Assembly (NCBI RefSeq): GCF_014066305.1
Contig: NW_023501053.1
Location: 204,501 to 268,500, forward strand
Reading direction: 5' to 3'
DNA length: 64,000 nt
DNA from: Letharia columbiana
Taxonomy: Eukaryota > Ascomycota > Lecanoromycetes > Lecanorales > Parmeliaceae
Part shown: one piece after another, positions 1 through 12,053 of the stretch
How the letters are laid out: each line of letters opens with the position of its first letter
How positions within the stretch are numbered: position 1 is the first letter of the stretch
The notes under the pieces: generated by a model
Seen by the model: the letters and a program-made list of their open reading frames with translations, nothing else
Database searches by the model: none
What the model was told of the DNA's origin: nothing
Position numbers and translations under genes: made by a program

Positions 1-71
1 CCTTCTCGCCCTTTTCTGAGAGACGTGCGGCCTTCCTGCCGTCTGTCACAAGGTCGAACCCAGCAATAGGT

Positions 72-1090
72 TTAGTGCTTCTCCCTTTCCGACCCTCTGC
101 TGACTGTTGCGAGACTCTCAGATGCCAGTCCAGCAGGAAGTGTGGCCGCACATTCTTTTCTGCTGCCCTTCATAGCCCAAGGAATCTCCCAATTCGCCGT
201 CTTTCCCGAGACCACCAAAGCCTGGTCCTGCATGACCTTGCCTGAATCGCGAAAATCGACTTCTATGAGACGAGGACAATTCCACACAATGCTCTGAACG
301 TCCTCCCCAGTAAGCCAAGGGGCATTCCGGATGTGAACATATTCAAGCTTAAGCAGACTGGTAAGATGCCGTATGAGAAAGCTAGGTTGGACAGACTCGA
401 CATCGGCGCTACCCTGAGTCCAGGATCTTGCGAGGTCCGAGCCGAAAACCATACCAGAAATAGCAATGGATGGGTAGTTGAGGGAATCGATCAAGTCATC
501 GTTGGTCAAGCCTCCAAAGTTCAGCTTGAGTTGCCTGTTCCATATTAGCAAATCGTGTCGAGAGGCGATGCCTAGGAACGTAACCTAATGTTTCGGCACG
601 CTGCAAGAACATGGACGACAGGTCCTATAGGCATAGAAAGACTTGTCTTATTGAAGAGATAGTTGGTGCCGGGATGTGTGCCCTTATATGTTTTCTTCTT
701 AGGCTCCATTAGCTGCTTTGGTGGGGCCTTGGCAGCATACAGAGGTATCTCTCTATACTTCCATTCCCGCCAGCTTGCAAATCCATTGGCGCGGTCCTCC
801 GCCTCTTTGCGGTCCGAAAGCTCGAACACGCGCACTAGATCCGCATAGGGTCTTGAATGTGATACAGTAGTCACAAACTGAGCAAAGCGGTACGTCGACC
901 GGAACTTCGGACTGTGGTAGAGAAGAACTACCGCTTCTTCGGACAACACCGGACTCGTAAGTAGTAGGCATAAGAGAGTTTCTTGAGGCAAGTAAGAGAA
1001 GATGTGGTTTTTCACTTCGGAAGCTATAGTTTCAAGCATTGGTTTACCCATGGGTCCCATCGCCTCTTCGGCGGCTGATGAGACAGACAT
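72..1090 (-). CDS. F-box protein with leucine-rich-repeat-like C-terminus
   Basis: Two exons, 1090..585 and 534..72, give about 322 aa. The 50-nt intron (535..584) has a GTTACG donor, a GCTAAT branch motif and a CAG acceptor, and splicing restores frame (IR|QLKLNFGG). Residues about 19-60 resemble an F-box (ETIASEVKNHIFSYLPQETL). The second half has spaced leucines like degenerate LRRs (LLKLEYVHIRN, CPRLIEVDFRD). F-box proteins usually connect a substrate to an SCF ubiquitin ligase through Skp1; the substrate here cannot be guessed. It is transcribed divergently from the TFG2-like gene. The start is the first ATG of the open frame and precedes the F-box by about 18 residues. The F-box call is moderate; the exon structure is well supported. 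Confidence 0.72.
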
Positions 1091-1608
1091 GGTGAGACAG
1101 GAAGGAAACCGTTGTGTTTTCGGGGTCTTGACAAATCATGTAGATGATCAATAGGATTTTGAGAAGAGGCGAATCTAGAAAGAGTATGTGTTGTTTTAGA
1201 TGTACCAGTGGCTTGAGCCAAGATGATAGTGGGAAGTGAGGCTCAACTTATAGTATCCGCAGCGAACCATTACCAAAAGAGAGATAGTTGGAAAAGGAAA
1301 ATCCAGTAGCAAGAAACAGGTGTTGACTCATACTCAAATTAAATCATTATAATTGATGAAAAAGAGTGAATATCTCCAGTCTTTGAGTGAGTGAGCGAGC
1401 GTCCCTCACGTCCTTGGTCACTCAAGTCATCTTATCATAGCGCAACGCGTGTAGGGCTGAGGCTTGGCACGCTTCCCGCCTGCACGCTGCATTCCTTTGT
1501 TTCCTCAACTCGTGCTCTTTACTCCCGCTGTGTATTGACCGCTCTGACAACCCATGCCTGCGCAGCTGAGGCACCAGGCTTGTCTGCCCCTGCCCAACAC
1601 GCCTCATC
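1091..1608. other. Divergent intergenic region, F-box gene / TFG2
   Basis: This 518-bp stretch lies between two divergent start codons and should hold both promoters. The TFG2 side is pyrimidine-rich just before its ATG, as is common in fungal leaders. I see no conserved operator, RNA gene or additional coding exon. Short open frames here have no recognisable domain. Confidence 0.5.
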
Positions 1609-2863
1609 ATGGCAACCACGTACGGTTCCGACGTCCCTAGTATCAAGGTCGAAAATCCTATGAATGGCCAGACGCCGCACATCAAACCTGACCCTGAAAC
1701 CATAGGCGCTTCACCTGCTGCTCACACCGATGATGACCTGTACGAAGATGCCGGGGATCTCGACTTCGCGGGCGCAGGTCAGGACCTTTACCTTACAAGG
1801 GTCCCCAAATTCCTCTGGGAGCGCTGGTCACAACTTGACGACAGCCAAGAAATCACTATAGGTATGGTCAGAGTCGAAGGTGGGTTAGACAAAGTTAAGA
1901 AGGTAAGCCATAGCCCGTTCACTTTGCGCTTTATGTGGATCTTTGTCACTAATCATGACCGGTTTAGATGAGCATTTTGTTGTCACCAGATGTAGTACAG
2001 AATCGAGATCTACCAAGAGAATACAATATGCAGATCGTTGAGCAAGATCCCATGAATACTTTCGTCTTCAGTGAGAAGGATCTCCCGGGCTACAGAGCAT
2101 ACTCGGCCGACAGAGCCCCGCCACGGTTCAAGGACCGTAGGAGGATCGAGAAGACTCGAAAGTCAGAATATAAGTTCCGCAGAGCCATCCCGAGTAAGTG
2201 CATCCCACTTTGGAACTCTACAGAACTGATACTGTTCACTGCAGAACAGACAACGCTCGTGGGACAAGTTCGTACTGAGATCAATTGTCTGCCGGTTGAG
2301 AACAAAGACTACATTGAATACATGAAGAGACGAGCCAAGGAAGAGTCACTGTCCAAGCCAAAGATTCATGTGCTGAACGCCAGCGTTGGTGGAAACACAC
2401 TTCAACCCGGAATATTGGGAGCTACTGTGGACACCAGCGCTTTCATTGTAAGGGTTCCTTCATCTTTCACTCACAACGAATGGACTGACTGGATTATTAG
2501 ACAAAAGCTGGTCCGAGTCGTGGGAAGAAGCAGGCCAACAAAGCTGTCAGGGTTCCGGCGGACGTACTCTTGGACCAAATCATGAAATGCTTCGAGAGAT
2601 TCGATTTTTGGGCACTTAGGTCCTTGAAGGTTGAGCTAAACCAACCCGAAGCCTATCTCAAAGAAGTTCTCGAAAGGGTGGCGACACTAACAAGAAGTGG
2701 CATTTATGTTGGCACATATCAGCTTCAAGCATCGTATAAGGACACGGCCAAGTACAACTTCAGCAACGTCAAAGCAGAGCAGGCGCCTGAGGTCGCTTCT
2801 GATTTTGGAGGAACCGATGACGATGATGAGAATGTTAAGATGGAGGATGTGCTTCCTAAGTAG
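1609..2863 (+). CDS. TFG2: Transcription initiation factor IIF, beta subunit
   Basis: Four exons, 1609..1902, 1968..2193, 2245..2447 and 2501..2863, give about 361 aa. TFIIF beta (RAP30/Tfg2) binds RNA polymerase II with TFIIF alpha and helps place it at promoters. The N-terminal dimerisation region starts near residue 58 (LTRVPKFLWERWSQ). A central block contains RAIPKQTTLVGQV, which appears only after removal of the second intron. The C-terminal winged helix runs about 258-325 (VPADVLLDQIMKCFERFDFW ... LTRSGIYVGTYQL). An acidic tail follows. The introns are 65, 51 and 53 nt; the second is in frame and lacks a stop, so a raw open frame reads through it. Length and domain order match fungal Tfg2. 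Confidence 0.93.
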
Positions 2864-3260
2864 CCAGGGTCGTCGTAATTATTATCAACTGTATGGTGGA
2901 CTTTGGCATGCGCGCTGGATTCTACCTTAGCATAGCGATGGCGTTTTGGCAGGAAGCGGACAATGCTCACAATTTGGGATTCAAATAATTCGGGCCTCTT
3001 CACAATCCTAGTCTGGACATGTAGGCACTTTCTATACTCATTTGTGAAATCATATCTATGTCAAGTACCTTCAACTTCTCACTGGGAGACTGAAACATTC
3101 AGTCCTTCTACGCCCTAGCGTGACACGCTAAACTGATCCTTGTCACTTTCAACATCAGTTCCTTTTCCTTTCATCACTTCGTAACCACCAACTTCTCCTC
3201 GACACTCTCTTCTCGCTGTGGATATAGCCAGGGAGACATAGCTCACACCCACGATAGAAC
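2864..3260. other. Intergenic, TFG2 3' end to CCCH gene promoter
   Basis: This 397-bp stretch should hold the TFG2 3' UTR and terminator and the promoter of the CCCH gene. Pyrimidine-rich sequence precedes the ATG at 3261. I see no further gene. Confidence 0.5.
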
Positions 3261-4957
3261 ATGTCGGAGGAAGACCAAGAACTGTTAAAAAAGATAAGCA
3301 AAATATCCGGTAAAGACTTGTGCCACAACATCCCAGTGCTTTTGCTGACGAGCACCCAGGCCACATCAATCTTCACAAAACTCAGGCAACTCCTACGCAA
3401 AATGACCCGAACAGTGATTTTGCATCGCCACTACCTTGGAACAGGTACACACCAGCTTCGTCAGGTAACTTGAACGCCGCACCTTGGAGGTCACCACGCG
3501 TGGCACCGTACACTCGAGGCCGAGGCCGAGCTGGCAGGATCGTGGCAAATCCTCACCGGAACCGTACTCTCGTCCTGAATAACAAATCCGGGGTTTCAAT
3601 CCCCAGCGCGAAGGAGCCTAGTCCAGACTCTACTCCATCAAGTACAAAGGCCATTCAGTCGGAGGATGAGGAACTCATCCTTCGGCAGTCAACAAACCGC
3701 TGGGTCACCAAACGTGATCGACATATGCAACTCATTAATTCCTCGGTATACGACAAGGAGACCCCAGCCCGCAACAAAGCTATTGAAGAATCTCGACGAC
3801 AAAAGGCGCTTCAAAAGGATCAACGAGAGAAGCAGAAGATTAAACGACACTTGAATATCCTTACTTCTCGTGCAGGTCAAGCTGCCAATGCTGTCCATGA
3901 AGTCTCAATCAATGGGCTAAGATTTCATGTCGCCGATGGCGGAAGCAAGCTTGTTCGGATCCGCGGTGAGAACCATGACCACAGACTGCGTTGATTCTCT
4001 CGCTCACAGCTTCTAGGCGCAACTGACTCCGCGAGCACGACCCCAAAGCAAGCTAACGTCGGCGGTGTTACCTTCCTACGAAGCAAGAACGGCAACCTCT
4101 ACCGCTCGGGCATTGTCAAAGCCGAAAGGTAAGTCTGCCTCCTAGGTCAAACGGTCGATAAGTCGCAGCAGAACTTTCCGTGAGAACACGAGTAGCTGAC
4201 CACTCTAGGGCCACGGGCAAATTCAGGAAGATCGCTGAACCATGCAAACGGTTTACTTTAACGGGTACCCTTTTCTTGATCCCTTAGTACCTCAGTCAAA
4301 ACGTCGATGTTGACGCCAAGCTGCATCTCCTCGTTGGTTCAACGTTCTGGGCAATACTAATCATGAGTCCATCTTCATTTAGGACATTGCCCAAAAGGCC
4401 CACTATGCCCTTACACACATGATCCACTCAAGGTTGCCATGTGTAAAGATTACCTCCAGACAGGAACTTGTCCAGCTGGTGATTCCTGCGACCTCTCGCA
4501 TGATCATACACCCGAGCGAGTACCTGCTTGTTTGCATTTCCTACGTGGCAAATGCTCCAACCCCTCATGTCGCTATGCACATGTTCGCGTCAATCCATCG
4601 GCCTCGGTTTGTAAGGGCTTTGCCGTCCTCGGCTATTGTAGCAAAGGAGCAAACTGTTCAGAACGACATGTTCATGAATGTCCCGATTACGCTAACAGTG
4701 GCGTCTGCCGCAAGCCGAAATGTCACTTGCCGCATGTTGATCGGGCTGGACAAATCAAAAAGCACGCTGCTAATGTTACAGATCGCGCGAATGGCTCCGA
4801 GGGAGACGATGATAGTGACATAGTAAGTGATGACGACTACGACGAGATAGATAGCGATGATGTCGATTCAGACGGCCTGGAGGAGGATGTGATGCAACTT
4901 TCCGATGAAACAGCTTCCCGCGCTCTATCTCAGCAGCAAGACTTTGTTCAATTCTAG
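3261..4957 (+). CDS. Five-CCCH zinc finger protein, ZC3H3/Red5-like
   Basis: Five exons, 3261..3309, 3360..3965, 4017..4128, 4209..4264 and 4383..4957, give about 465 aa. The first exon encodes only a 16-residue N-terminus (MSEEDQELLKKISKIS) plus part of a codon; a 50-nt intron joins it to GHINLHK. The N-terminal half is basic and low complexity with an RGRGRAGR tract. From about residue 265 there are five CCCH fingers: CX8CX5CX3H, CX8CX5CX3H, CX7CX4CX3H, CX8CX5CX3H and CX8CX4CX3H. The first is complete only after splicing exons 4 and 5 (CKRFTLTG|HCPKGPLCPYTH). An acidic Asp-rich tail follows. Five tandem fingers of this spacing are characteristic of human ZC3H3 and fission yeast Red5, nuclear RNA-processing and decay factors. 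Orthology is inferred from architecture only. Confidence 0.85.
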
Positions 4958-7140
4958 AGTCTATGGAATTATCATGGGAGAAGAGAAAAACGTGCTTGAC
5001 GTGGCGAAACTCCGTACCAATCGCTACGCCTTTGAGGTCACAGCAAACTTGGAGAATTTCCTCCTATACAACCCGGCAGAAGATGAAGCGATGAGGATCG
5101 TAAACATCACTAATGCCATCCTGTCTTGGTTCTTACTTTCTTTCGGCTTGTGGACGTATTCCGTTTTCGATACCATTTTTCTGTATGGAAAGGAGAATGG
5201 TGGATCATGCGATTTTCTAGATAGCAATTACTAGAAAAGATTACTCCGTTCGATGTGTCTTGCAGATATCACTCATATAGCTTATGCGTGCTCGATTGCT
5301 CTCACTTGCCCGGCTCCGCTTCGGGCGAAGCGCTACAACAGCAGCCTTTGTCAGCCCGCTCCATATTCTGACAGGTGCCGGATTGTTCGATAGCATCAAG
5401 ATTGACGGTTTCTTATTCGGGATGCAGACCCCTTATACGGCGGCTCCCTTCATTGGGCCGAGGTAACAACATTGACAGGGAATCTCGCGGACAGAGATAT
5501 CTCGAACGTATATTGGCGATCTACGTCCAAATGATTGCGAAACGCGTCTTAAGAAAAAGCAAAGGGAGCTCAGGAAAACAGCAAACAAATGTAGATTTAA
5601 CCGCTGTATTACCCAGCGTTCTACACAGGTACGGGTGTGAGATTGAGAATGAACTAGCCCAAGCTGCATGGGTCGACTGAATCGGCATACAGTGTCCCCA
5701 GCAGGCTTTTACACTCTTAAGTGAATGGACTGGTATGAGAGAAGGGCTCAGTCGCTGCGAAGCTTGAGATGCATTGGTCTGAAGGGGTAGGAGGGAGAGC
5801 AGACAAAGGTTTTGGTATAGTTTATTTGTCAAAGAGGTACTTGCATAGAAGCATGCGTCTGCGGCGGCCCGTAAGGAAGCCAGCATGAACACACGGGACA
5901 CGGGGATCTTTGCAGCTACCTTGGACTTGTAGCAATCCTAGGAAATGAGAGTCTATATCCGACGATGGACTTTCTGTTTGGTAGAGTACAACTGTTTTCC
6001 AACGAGACTGGCGAATCCAACGTGCTTCCTTTCGCCACTGTCCGCAATGTATCGTCATCACATGGCCCTTGGTGGGAGAAGGGAAGAAAAGCATTAAGCA
6101 CATGCGATGGCGGATGGGCCCATGGGGACAAGAAGCAGATCGATAGTCTTTCGTTAGGCAGTTATCTCCAGCATGGAATTTCTGGGAGCAGTATGAGTAG
6201 TAAATGTGAAGCGAAAGAGGAAATCCATGCCCGGGTCCTTGCTGTGATTCGCGAGAGGGGTGTGATTGAAAGCCAGGGAAGTTTTGATGCTTTTACTTCT
6301 TTGCACCTCGGGCCAATCAATCGACAGCTTGTTGCATCTCTGTATCTTTGCATCTTTGTATCTTTGTATCGGTGACCTCGACTCTGGTGCCTTGGTCAGC
6401 TTGAAAGGGGGATGGATGATGGGTCAGAAGTAAGGTAGAAGATGAGTCGCAGCAGAGGCTGCAGACCGCAGAGGAGGTCATGCAGCAAAGCATAAATTCC
6501 TAGATGCGGGGTTGGAAAATAATATGCTCAGCTGCTGCTTCGCAATTCGCTACAAAGATGAATTTTCAATCCTTTTCCCGTCGTAAAGTAGTCATATGCA
6601 GGCCTGCCCAAACTAATACCCATACTGACCCCCAAAGTATTGGACAGTATACCTACTGCACCCAGATTCTTCTGCCCGACCAGCTGCTGCACTCCTGCAC
6701 ACTCCTGCAACTCTTGCACTTCTGCACTCCTACACCACTCTTCTGCACTTCAATTTGTACCTACCTACGTCGTCATCACCGTCATCTCCTTGGCTCATAT
6801 TCTCTTGCTTTTCCTACGGCCTTACTCCCCACACTAAGGTTGCAGCAGCAGAGAAGAGACCAAGAGGAAAGAAAGCCGCGATAATCGATCACATATTTGC
6901 CCTATCCCGTCCTATCCCATCCCATGCTTTGCCTCGCTTGATCTTCCATACGCCGGTACGGATCGCCCTACAAGTTCCCTTGGTGGCCCTCAGGTGGGAG
7001 GGTCCTCCATCATCCATGACTTTTGACGGATTTTACGGACGCGTGCATAACTTAGCACTAGTCATAAAGGAAAACGGCTGCTATCTGCTTCACTACCTCT
7101 TTCCCCAGTCTCTTCCTGGCTCTGATCTCCGCACATCCTC
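4958..7140. other. Long gene-free stretch
   Basis: About 2.2 kb between the CCCH gene and the repeat-bearing leader of the bZIP gene. It should include the CCCH 3' UTR and the bZIP promoter. Several open frames of 60-140 codons occur on both strands (for example 4974..5234 +, 5375..5680 +, 5521..5901 - and 5965..6375 +), but none shows a domain, consistent splicing or a recognisable family. From about 6650 the + strand becomes strongly C/T-rich, typical of a long fungal 5' leader. A small unrecognised gene cannot be excluded. Confidence 0.4.
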
Positions 7141-7246
7141 TTTTTTTCTTCTTCTTCTTCTTCTTCTTCTGCTTCCATCATCATCATAATCATTATCATC
7201 ATCATCATCATCATCATCATCGTCATTATCATTATCATCATCATTA
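7141..7246. repeat. Compound microsatellite (CTT)n / (CAT)n
   Basis: A T-rich run passes into a CTT tract (about 7148-7170) and then a long interrupted CAT/ATC tract (about 7175-7246). It lies 225-330 bp before the start codon of the bZIP gene, probably in its promoter or 5' leader. Its reverse complement accounts for the Met/Asp and Glu/Lys runs in antisense open frames here, which are not genes. Confidence 0.9.
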
Positions 7247-7470
7247 TTTTTGTTCACTTCTAATATCACTATCACTATTATTTTTATCCCACAGCCATCT
7301 ATTTCCAGCACCAGACTACTGCCAATCTATTGAAAACTCAACTTTGCTCGGGTCTGGATCGGCACATTGGCCATCATTATTGACAATCCCCAAACCCCTC
7401 CCCCTCCCCCTTCCCCCCTGCCGCCTCCGCTCACCGCCTCTTTGGGAAATTCTCAACTTCAACAAGAGCC

Positions 7471-9381
7471 ATGGCCGGCTTGGCCACCAGCAGCCAGCTC
7501 TATTCAAATGAGCCTCCGAATCCCCTGCATATGCAGTACTGGCGGAAAGGACAAGGGCAACTTGACCAAGAAGACGACTCTGTTCTCGACGACCACATTC
7601 TCGACTCTTCTTCTTTCGACGCCGCCGCAATGGACAACCTCCCACGAAGACAATCTTTCGCCAGCAGTGCCTCCCTGCTCTCTCCCGCACAGCAAGCCTG
7701 GCCCGATTTCGCTTACAACAATGATGCCACTCCTACCGCATCGTTGAATCATCAAGCGCCTCTATTCTCAGAGCACATCGCCAATCATTTTGCACCCAGG
7801 ATTCCTCAATACCCAAGTTATGCCAGCCACATGGCAGCATGGAATTCCCAAGGCAACGTGGGCTCCGATACCTCAAATGCTGCAGCTTTTACCGCTTTCA
7901 ATACAGATCTTGACGACGTCAAACCGGAAGAGCCCTTCAATCATGATGTTGCCCAACCATCGCACCAGAATCTTTACGGAGGACTACCTCGCGCCTCGGC
8001 TCCAGATTATCGCCACGATGCTGTATCAGCGGCTTCTCCTCAGTGGTCCACATCGTCCTCAGACGCGGTGGAAAAGATACCCAGGAGTGGGCATGTCCAA
8101 AGTCCGACGTTCAATCACAATGCACCGCACTTGAGGCGGGACGGTGTTCGCAAGAAGAATGCTCGTTTCGATATTCCGGACGGTCATAATGTCCACACCA
8201 TCGACCTCTTGATCGCCGCTGCCGATCCGACTAATGAAGAGAAAATTAGGACACTCAAGCAGGAGAAGCGGTTACTGAGGAACAGGCAAGCAGCGTATGA
8301 TGACCTCACACTGCTGGGCCTCACGTATCCACACTGACGCCAATCTAGTCTCGACTCTCGATGCCGCAAGAAGCATCACACTGAGAAATTGGAGGAAGAG
8401 AAGAAACAGTTCATCACCATGATTGATAGGTTGGAGGAGGATATTCAGAACATGCGGCTACAGGAACAAAGGTGGCTACATGAGCGCCAGCAATGGCATC
8501 AATTCACCGAGGGTCTCGCAAGGGAGAAAGAGGAGCTTGTTCGACAGCATACGCTTGAAACCGCCGAGCTGCGCAAGAAAAACAACTGCTTAGCGGAGGA
8601 AATGCAGAGGCTTGAGAGCATGTCAGTGTCCGCTCAACCTAGCTCTGCTGGGATATCCGCCGGCTTTCCTGATTTCGAGCATCTTACGATGGATACAAGT
8701 TCGTTTGACGACTTCGCTTTCATCGAGAACCCTATCATGAACACCGAGCCTAAAAACGAAGCATCCCTCGTGGTCCTACCAAAGAAGGAGACTCCACCGC
8801 CTATGAAGAATGAAGATACTTCAGCTGCTTCGGGACTTCTGTTGATGCTCCTGCTTTGTGGCGCCTGGGTAGCGTCGAATACATCGTCAGCAACTGCTGT
8901 CATCCCGCGCATGCCAGATGATGTCCGAGTGGCATCCTCAGCGATCCTAAAGAACATCTACAGAGATGCGGGCCTCGAGCCTTGTCATACTTCTAGGCCC
9001 ACCTCCAAGAACCCTGGTATGGCACAAGCGGGACCTTTTTCGAGCCACCCAAACGCTTCACCTCTGGCAGCGTTACACAATGACCTCACGACCCCAACTC
9101 AGCAGCAAGAGCGTGAACAGCTCTTCTCTCTCTCCGCAGATCAGTACAGTCATATGATGTCTGATGATCTATTCGCCGACGAGCCCGAGCTGAATGCACC
9201 ACCCTCTGATAGAAGAAACCTTGGAGAACTTTTCGCGGCCATCCGCGTGGAGAAGAAGGGTCCCGCCGCCGAGGTTTACACCAGGTCACTCATGCGAAGT
9301 GAAGTGCCCGCAAACCTGGTCAGGGACTTCGCAAGAATGGTCGCCGAGGGCAGTAGGCGGAGTGGGGAACCGCTGAGCTAG
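7471..9381 (+). CDS. bZIP transcription factor, MeaB-like
   Basis: Two exons, 7471..8294 and 8349..9381, give about 618 aa. The 54-nt intron sits inside the DNA-binding basic region: LLRNRQAA|LDSRCRKK appears only after splicing and fits the bZIP signature NxxAAxxSRxRKK. A long coiled coil rich in Glu, Leu and Gln follows to about residue 365. The N-terminal half is Ser/Pro/His-rich and probably disordered. A hydrophobic block (LLLMLLLCGAWVAS) lies in the C-terminal half. The sequence before the basic region (TIDLLIAAADPTNEEKIRTL) resembles the MeaB group, which acts in nitrogen metabolite repression; that assignment is from memory of the family. The intron length is a multiple of three and it contains a TGA, so retention would end the protein in the basic region. 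The leader carries a microsatellite. Confidence 0.85.
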
Positions 9382-10608
9382 CCCTTACGAAGCAGCTTTT
9401 GATCAATGTTTCGACAAGCATGACAGACGACAAGTGACTGATGGAGGAGCGGTCTGTCGCTGTCATCCACTTATCGACCACGAACTATGAACTACGAATC
9501 TCTTTTGTCCTTTACGATGATGATCATGAGCAAGACCTATATCGCGTTCAGCACGCAACCACAGACCCCGCAAGGGGTAAACAATCGTTGAGGATGGATT
9601 GATGAATTATTCAGTATCTGCGATTAAGCGAGCATGCCAATGATACCTACTTTCTACCAGACCTCACGGCTCACGACCTACGGCAGAGGCTTTCTGCTGT
9701 TCTTCAGCGAGCGTTGGGATTGTTTGATGATTTTCTTGCTTTCGAGTCAAGCGATATGAACAGGGTTTGAGGGGGTTCACCCTCCACGGGATATTGACTC
9801 AGTGACTTTGATGAGACCGAGCTTCGAGAGGAATGCGCATAGTGCGCACTTTTTGTTCACTTCTTGATGTCTACTTCTAGATACGAGACAAGATTTTAAG
9901 GGTATGAAGCCCACGGTTTGATGTCGAAGAGCTTAGCCAGTGATTCGTCCTCACTCAAATCTACATACTCTTCCCCTTCATCGAAATTTCTTCACATACA
10001 CATGTAAGACGACAACGTAGATACCCAAGGCTTTGTGCCTAGCAAATTCTTTGTTTTCTCTCTCGTAGATATATAGCCCGTGCCTTTACTATTTACGCCC
10101 ACCACGCCCCTAACGCCAAATCCAAAACCGTACCTGCGTCCAGCGCCCATGTACGTCGCGCATCAGTCCAGCCTGTGACATGACGCGTGCATCTCTAAAT
10201 CGAGTCCTTCGTTTTCGGACTATACTTGTCCTTCCATATCCTGTCCCGAAATAGCAACGTTAGCCTGGACTCGAGATCAACAACATCGGTCGGCATCATG
10301 GATCCAGGACTCGGCGAGCTCGCTTCGTCCTCCTACTTTCTACGTGGTTCATTTGGATAATTCGGTTGGGAAGCGGCGATAGACCAATCCTTCACGCCGC
10401 AGTAAGTCATGTTTAGGGTGGAGTGGTCTTGGAGTGTGCGAGCCAATCATCCAACATTCGATCAGAATGAATGAAACAAGGTCACCCAGCTGCCCGAACA
10501 ATGGTCGCAAGGCTAGCACGACGAAAATAGTATATTTCGAATGGGATGAATTGCCACCCGAGAAGGAATACACGGAAGATAATGGGTTGCACGATAGGGA
10601 AGAAAGGC
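9382..10608. other. Intergenic, convergent 3' ends
   Basis: About 1.2 kb between the bZIP gene (+) and the Sel1-repeat gene (-), so mostly 3' UTRs and terminators. A possible third exon of the Sel1 gene could lie here on the minus strand, following an acceptor near 10408. Nothing else is recognisable. Confidence 0.4.
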
Positions 10609-12053
10609 TTACCAACTGTTTCCGAGGGTTTTGGATCCGTTCTGTTCGGCGAGACGGTAGTATTGCGCTGCTGTATACTAGATGAGATTAGCAGGATGCG
10701 TTGATGCCTGATGTGATGTAATGTGATGTGATGGGATGCGATGGAGTTAAGGGGAAGGATTGGCCTGGAAGAGAGGTAATCGATGAAGGATCGAAGGTCT
10801 GCCTGGTTGAGATGCGCCGCTGGCTTTGGGGATATGTTTGAGGGATCACAACCGCTTTTCTCACAGCCAGTCAAGCAAGCCGCCAGACAGCAGTGAGAAT
10901 GTGAGGGTGACTCCAAATCTACCTGGGCGATTAAAGGAAGAACGAAGTGTTCTCTCCATACTTTCGACTTCTCAAGTCTCCTTGTTTGCGGAATGAAAAG
11001 AAAGTTTGGACTCACTCTGTCCTTTGGACCACCTTGCCCACTTTCATAGCACCGCGCAACCTCATTCATTGCATCCGTATCCCCAAGGTTCGCGGCCGTC
11101 TCGTAATACTTCCTCGCCGCAACCACGTCCTTCTGTACGCCCCAACCGTGCCTAAAGCTATTCGCAAGCTCGTAGATCGCAAGCACCAACTCTCCCTTCG
11201 CAGCTCCTCCCTTCTTCATACCGGAATGGAGAGCAGCGGACTCAACGGATGCAGAAGAGGATGCTGCTGCGGATAGATGCTGTATGGCGAGCGGAGGGTT
11301 AGGGGGGACTCCCCAGCCATGGCGCAGAGCAAGACCGAACATAATCTGAGCCATAGCGTTGCTATCTGCTAAACGTCCGAACATGGCTGTTGAGTTGACT
11401 AGATCCCCTGATTCATGGAGACGAATGGCTTCCTGAATGTTTTCATCGCCCTTCGCAGAGCTGACGCTGCGGGTCGTTCCTGGACGAACGCTGAGACTTT
11501 GCTCCGGGTCTGTCGGTGTTTCCTGCGAGAATCTGTCTTGGTAGAACTTCTGTTCACAAGTCACACCTTTCGGCTGCCCATCTAGGGAGGCAGGCCTGTT
11601 GTTCGGATTTCCCTTTGCCAGCATTGTCGCTCTTTCTTCCCACTGTGCTTCCTTCTCTTCACCCTGAACGGCGACATCTTGTATATGCGGTAAATCCGTA
11701 GGCACATTGACAGAGCTCGAACTCGGAGTGCGTGATCTGTTCAAATGTAGCCTTTGGGACAACCTTTTCTCGCTCTTGGGTGAGGTCCTGGACTGTGCTG
11801 ACTGTGTAGATGCATTGGAAGAGCTTCGCAGACGGGAAAAGTGGCTGGAAAGACGATGCTCGCTCTTGTGAGGTGCGGGCTCGGCAACTTCGCTGGTAAA
11901 GCTTGGAGGGCTGATCAGCTCTTGAGTGTTTGTGTCTGATCTAACAAAGGTAAATCCATCAGCAATAGGGTCGGGTTCCGGTGGAGACACCACGCTTGGG
12001 GTGACATCTTCCTTGATCTTTTCTTTCTTCTTGAGGATATCTTTGAGCGTCAT
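10609..12053 (-). CDS. Sel1-like repeat protein
   Basis: Two exons, 12053..11016 and 10677..10609, give about 368 aa. The N-terminal 200 residues are Ser/Pro-rich and low complexity. Three Sel1-type repeats follow (FGLALRHGWGV..., YELANSFRHGWGV..., VARCYESGQGG...), the last completed only by splicing into exon 2 (KDR|YTAAQYYRLAEQNG). Sel1 proteins are scaffolds; fungal relatives with this layout are often annotated as chitin synthase activators, which I cannot confirm. The intron (10678..11015) is unusually long at 338 nt and carries a TGATG-rich tract. Its acceptor has a good TGCTAATC branch motif. The frame ends GNSW-TAA, but that TAA overlaps a good donor (GTAAGC), so a further exon is possible. 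The C-terminus is therefore uncertain. Confidence 0.78.

Noticed and set aside
4974..5234. 87-codon plus-strand frame with a hydrophobic centre just after the CCCH gene
   Set aside because: It has no recognisable family and lies where the 3' UTR of the CCCH gene should be.
6504..7189. Overlapping plus-strand frames of 60-144 codons upstream of the bZIP gene
   Set aside because: The sequence is C/T-rich leader; the frames are Ser/Leu/Pro-rich artefacts without domains.
7062..7311. Antisense frames rich in Met/Asp/Glu/Arg
   Set aside because: They are simple translations of the CTT/CAT microsatellite and have no other content.
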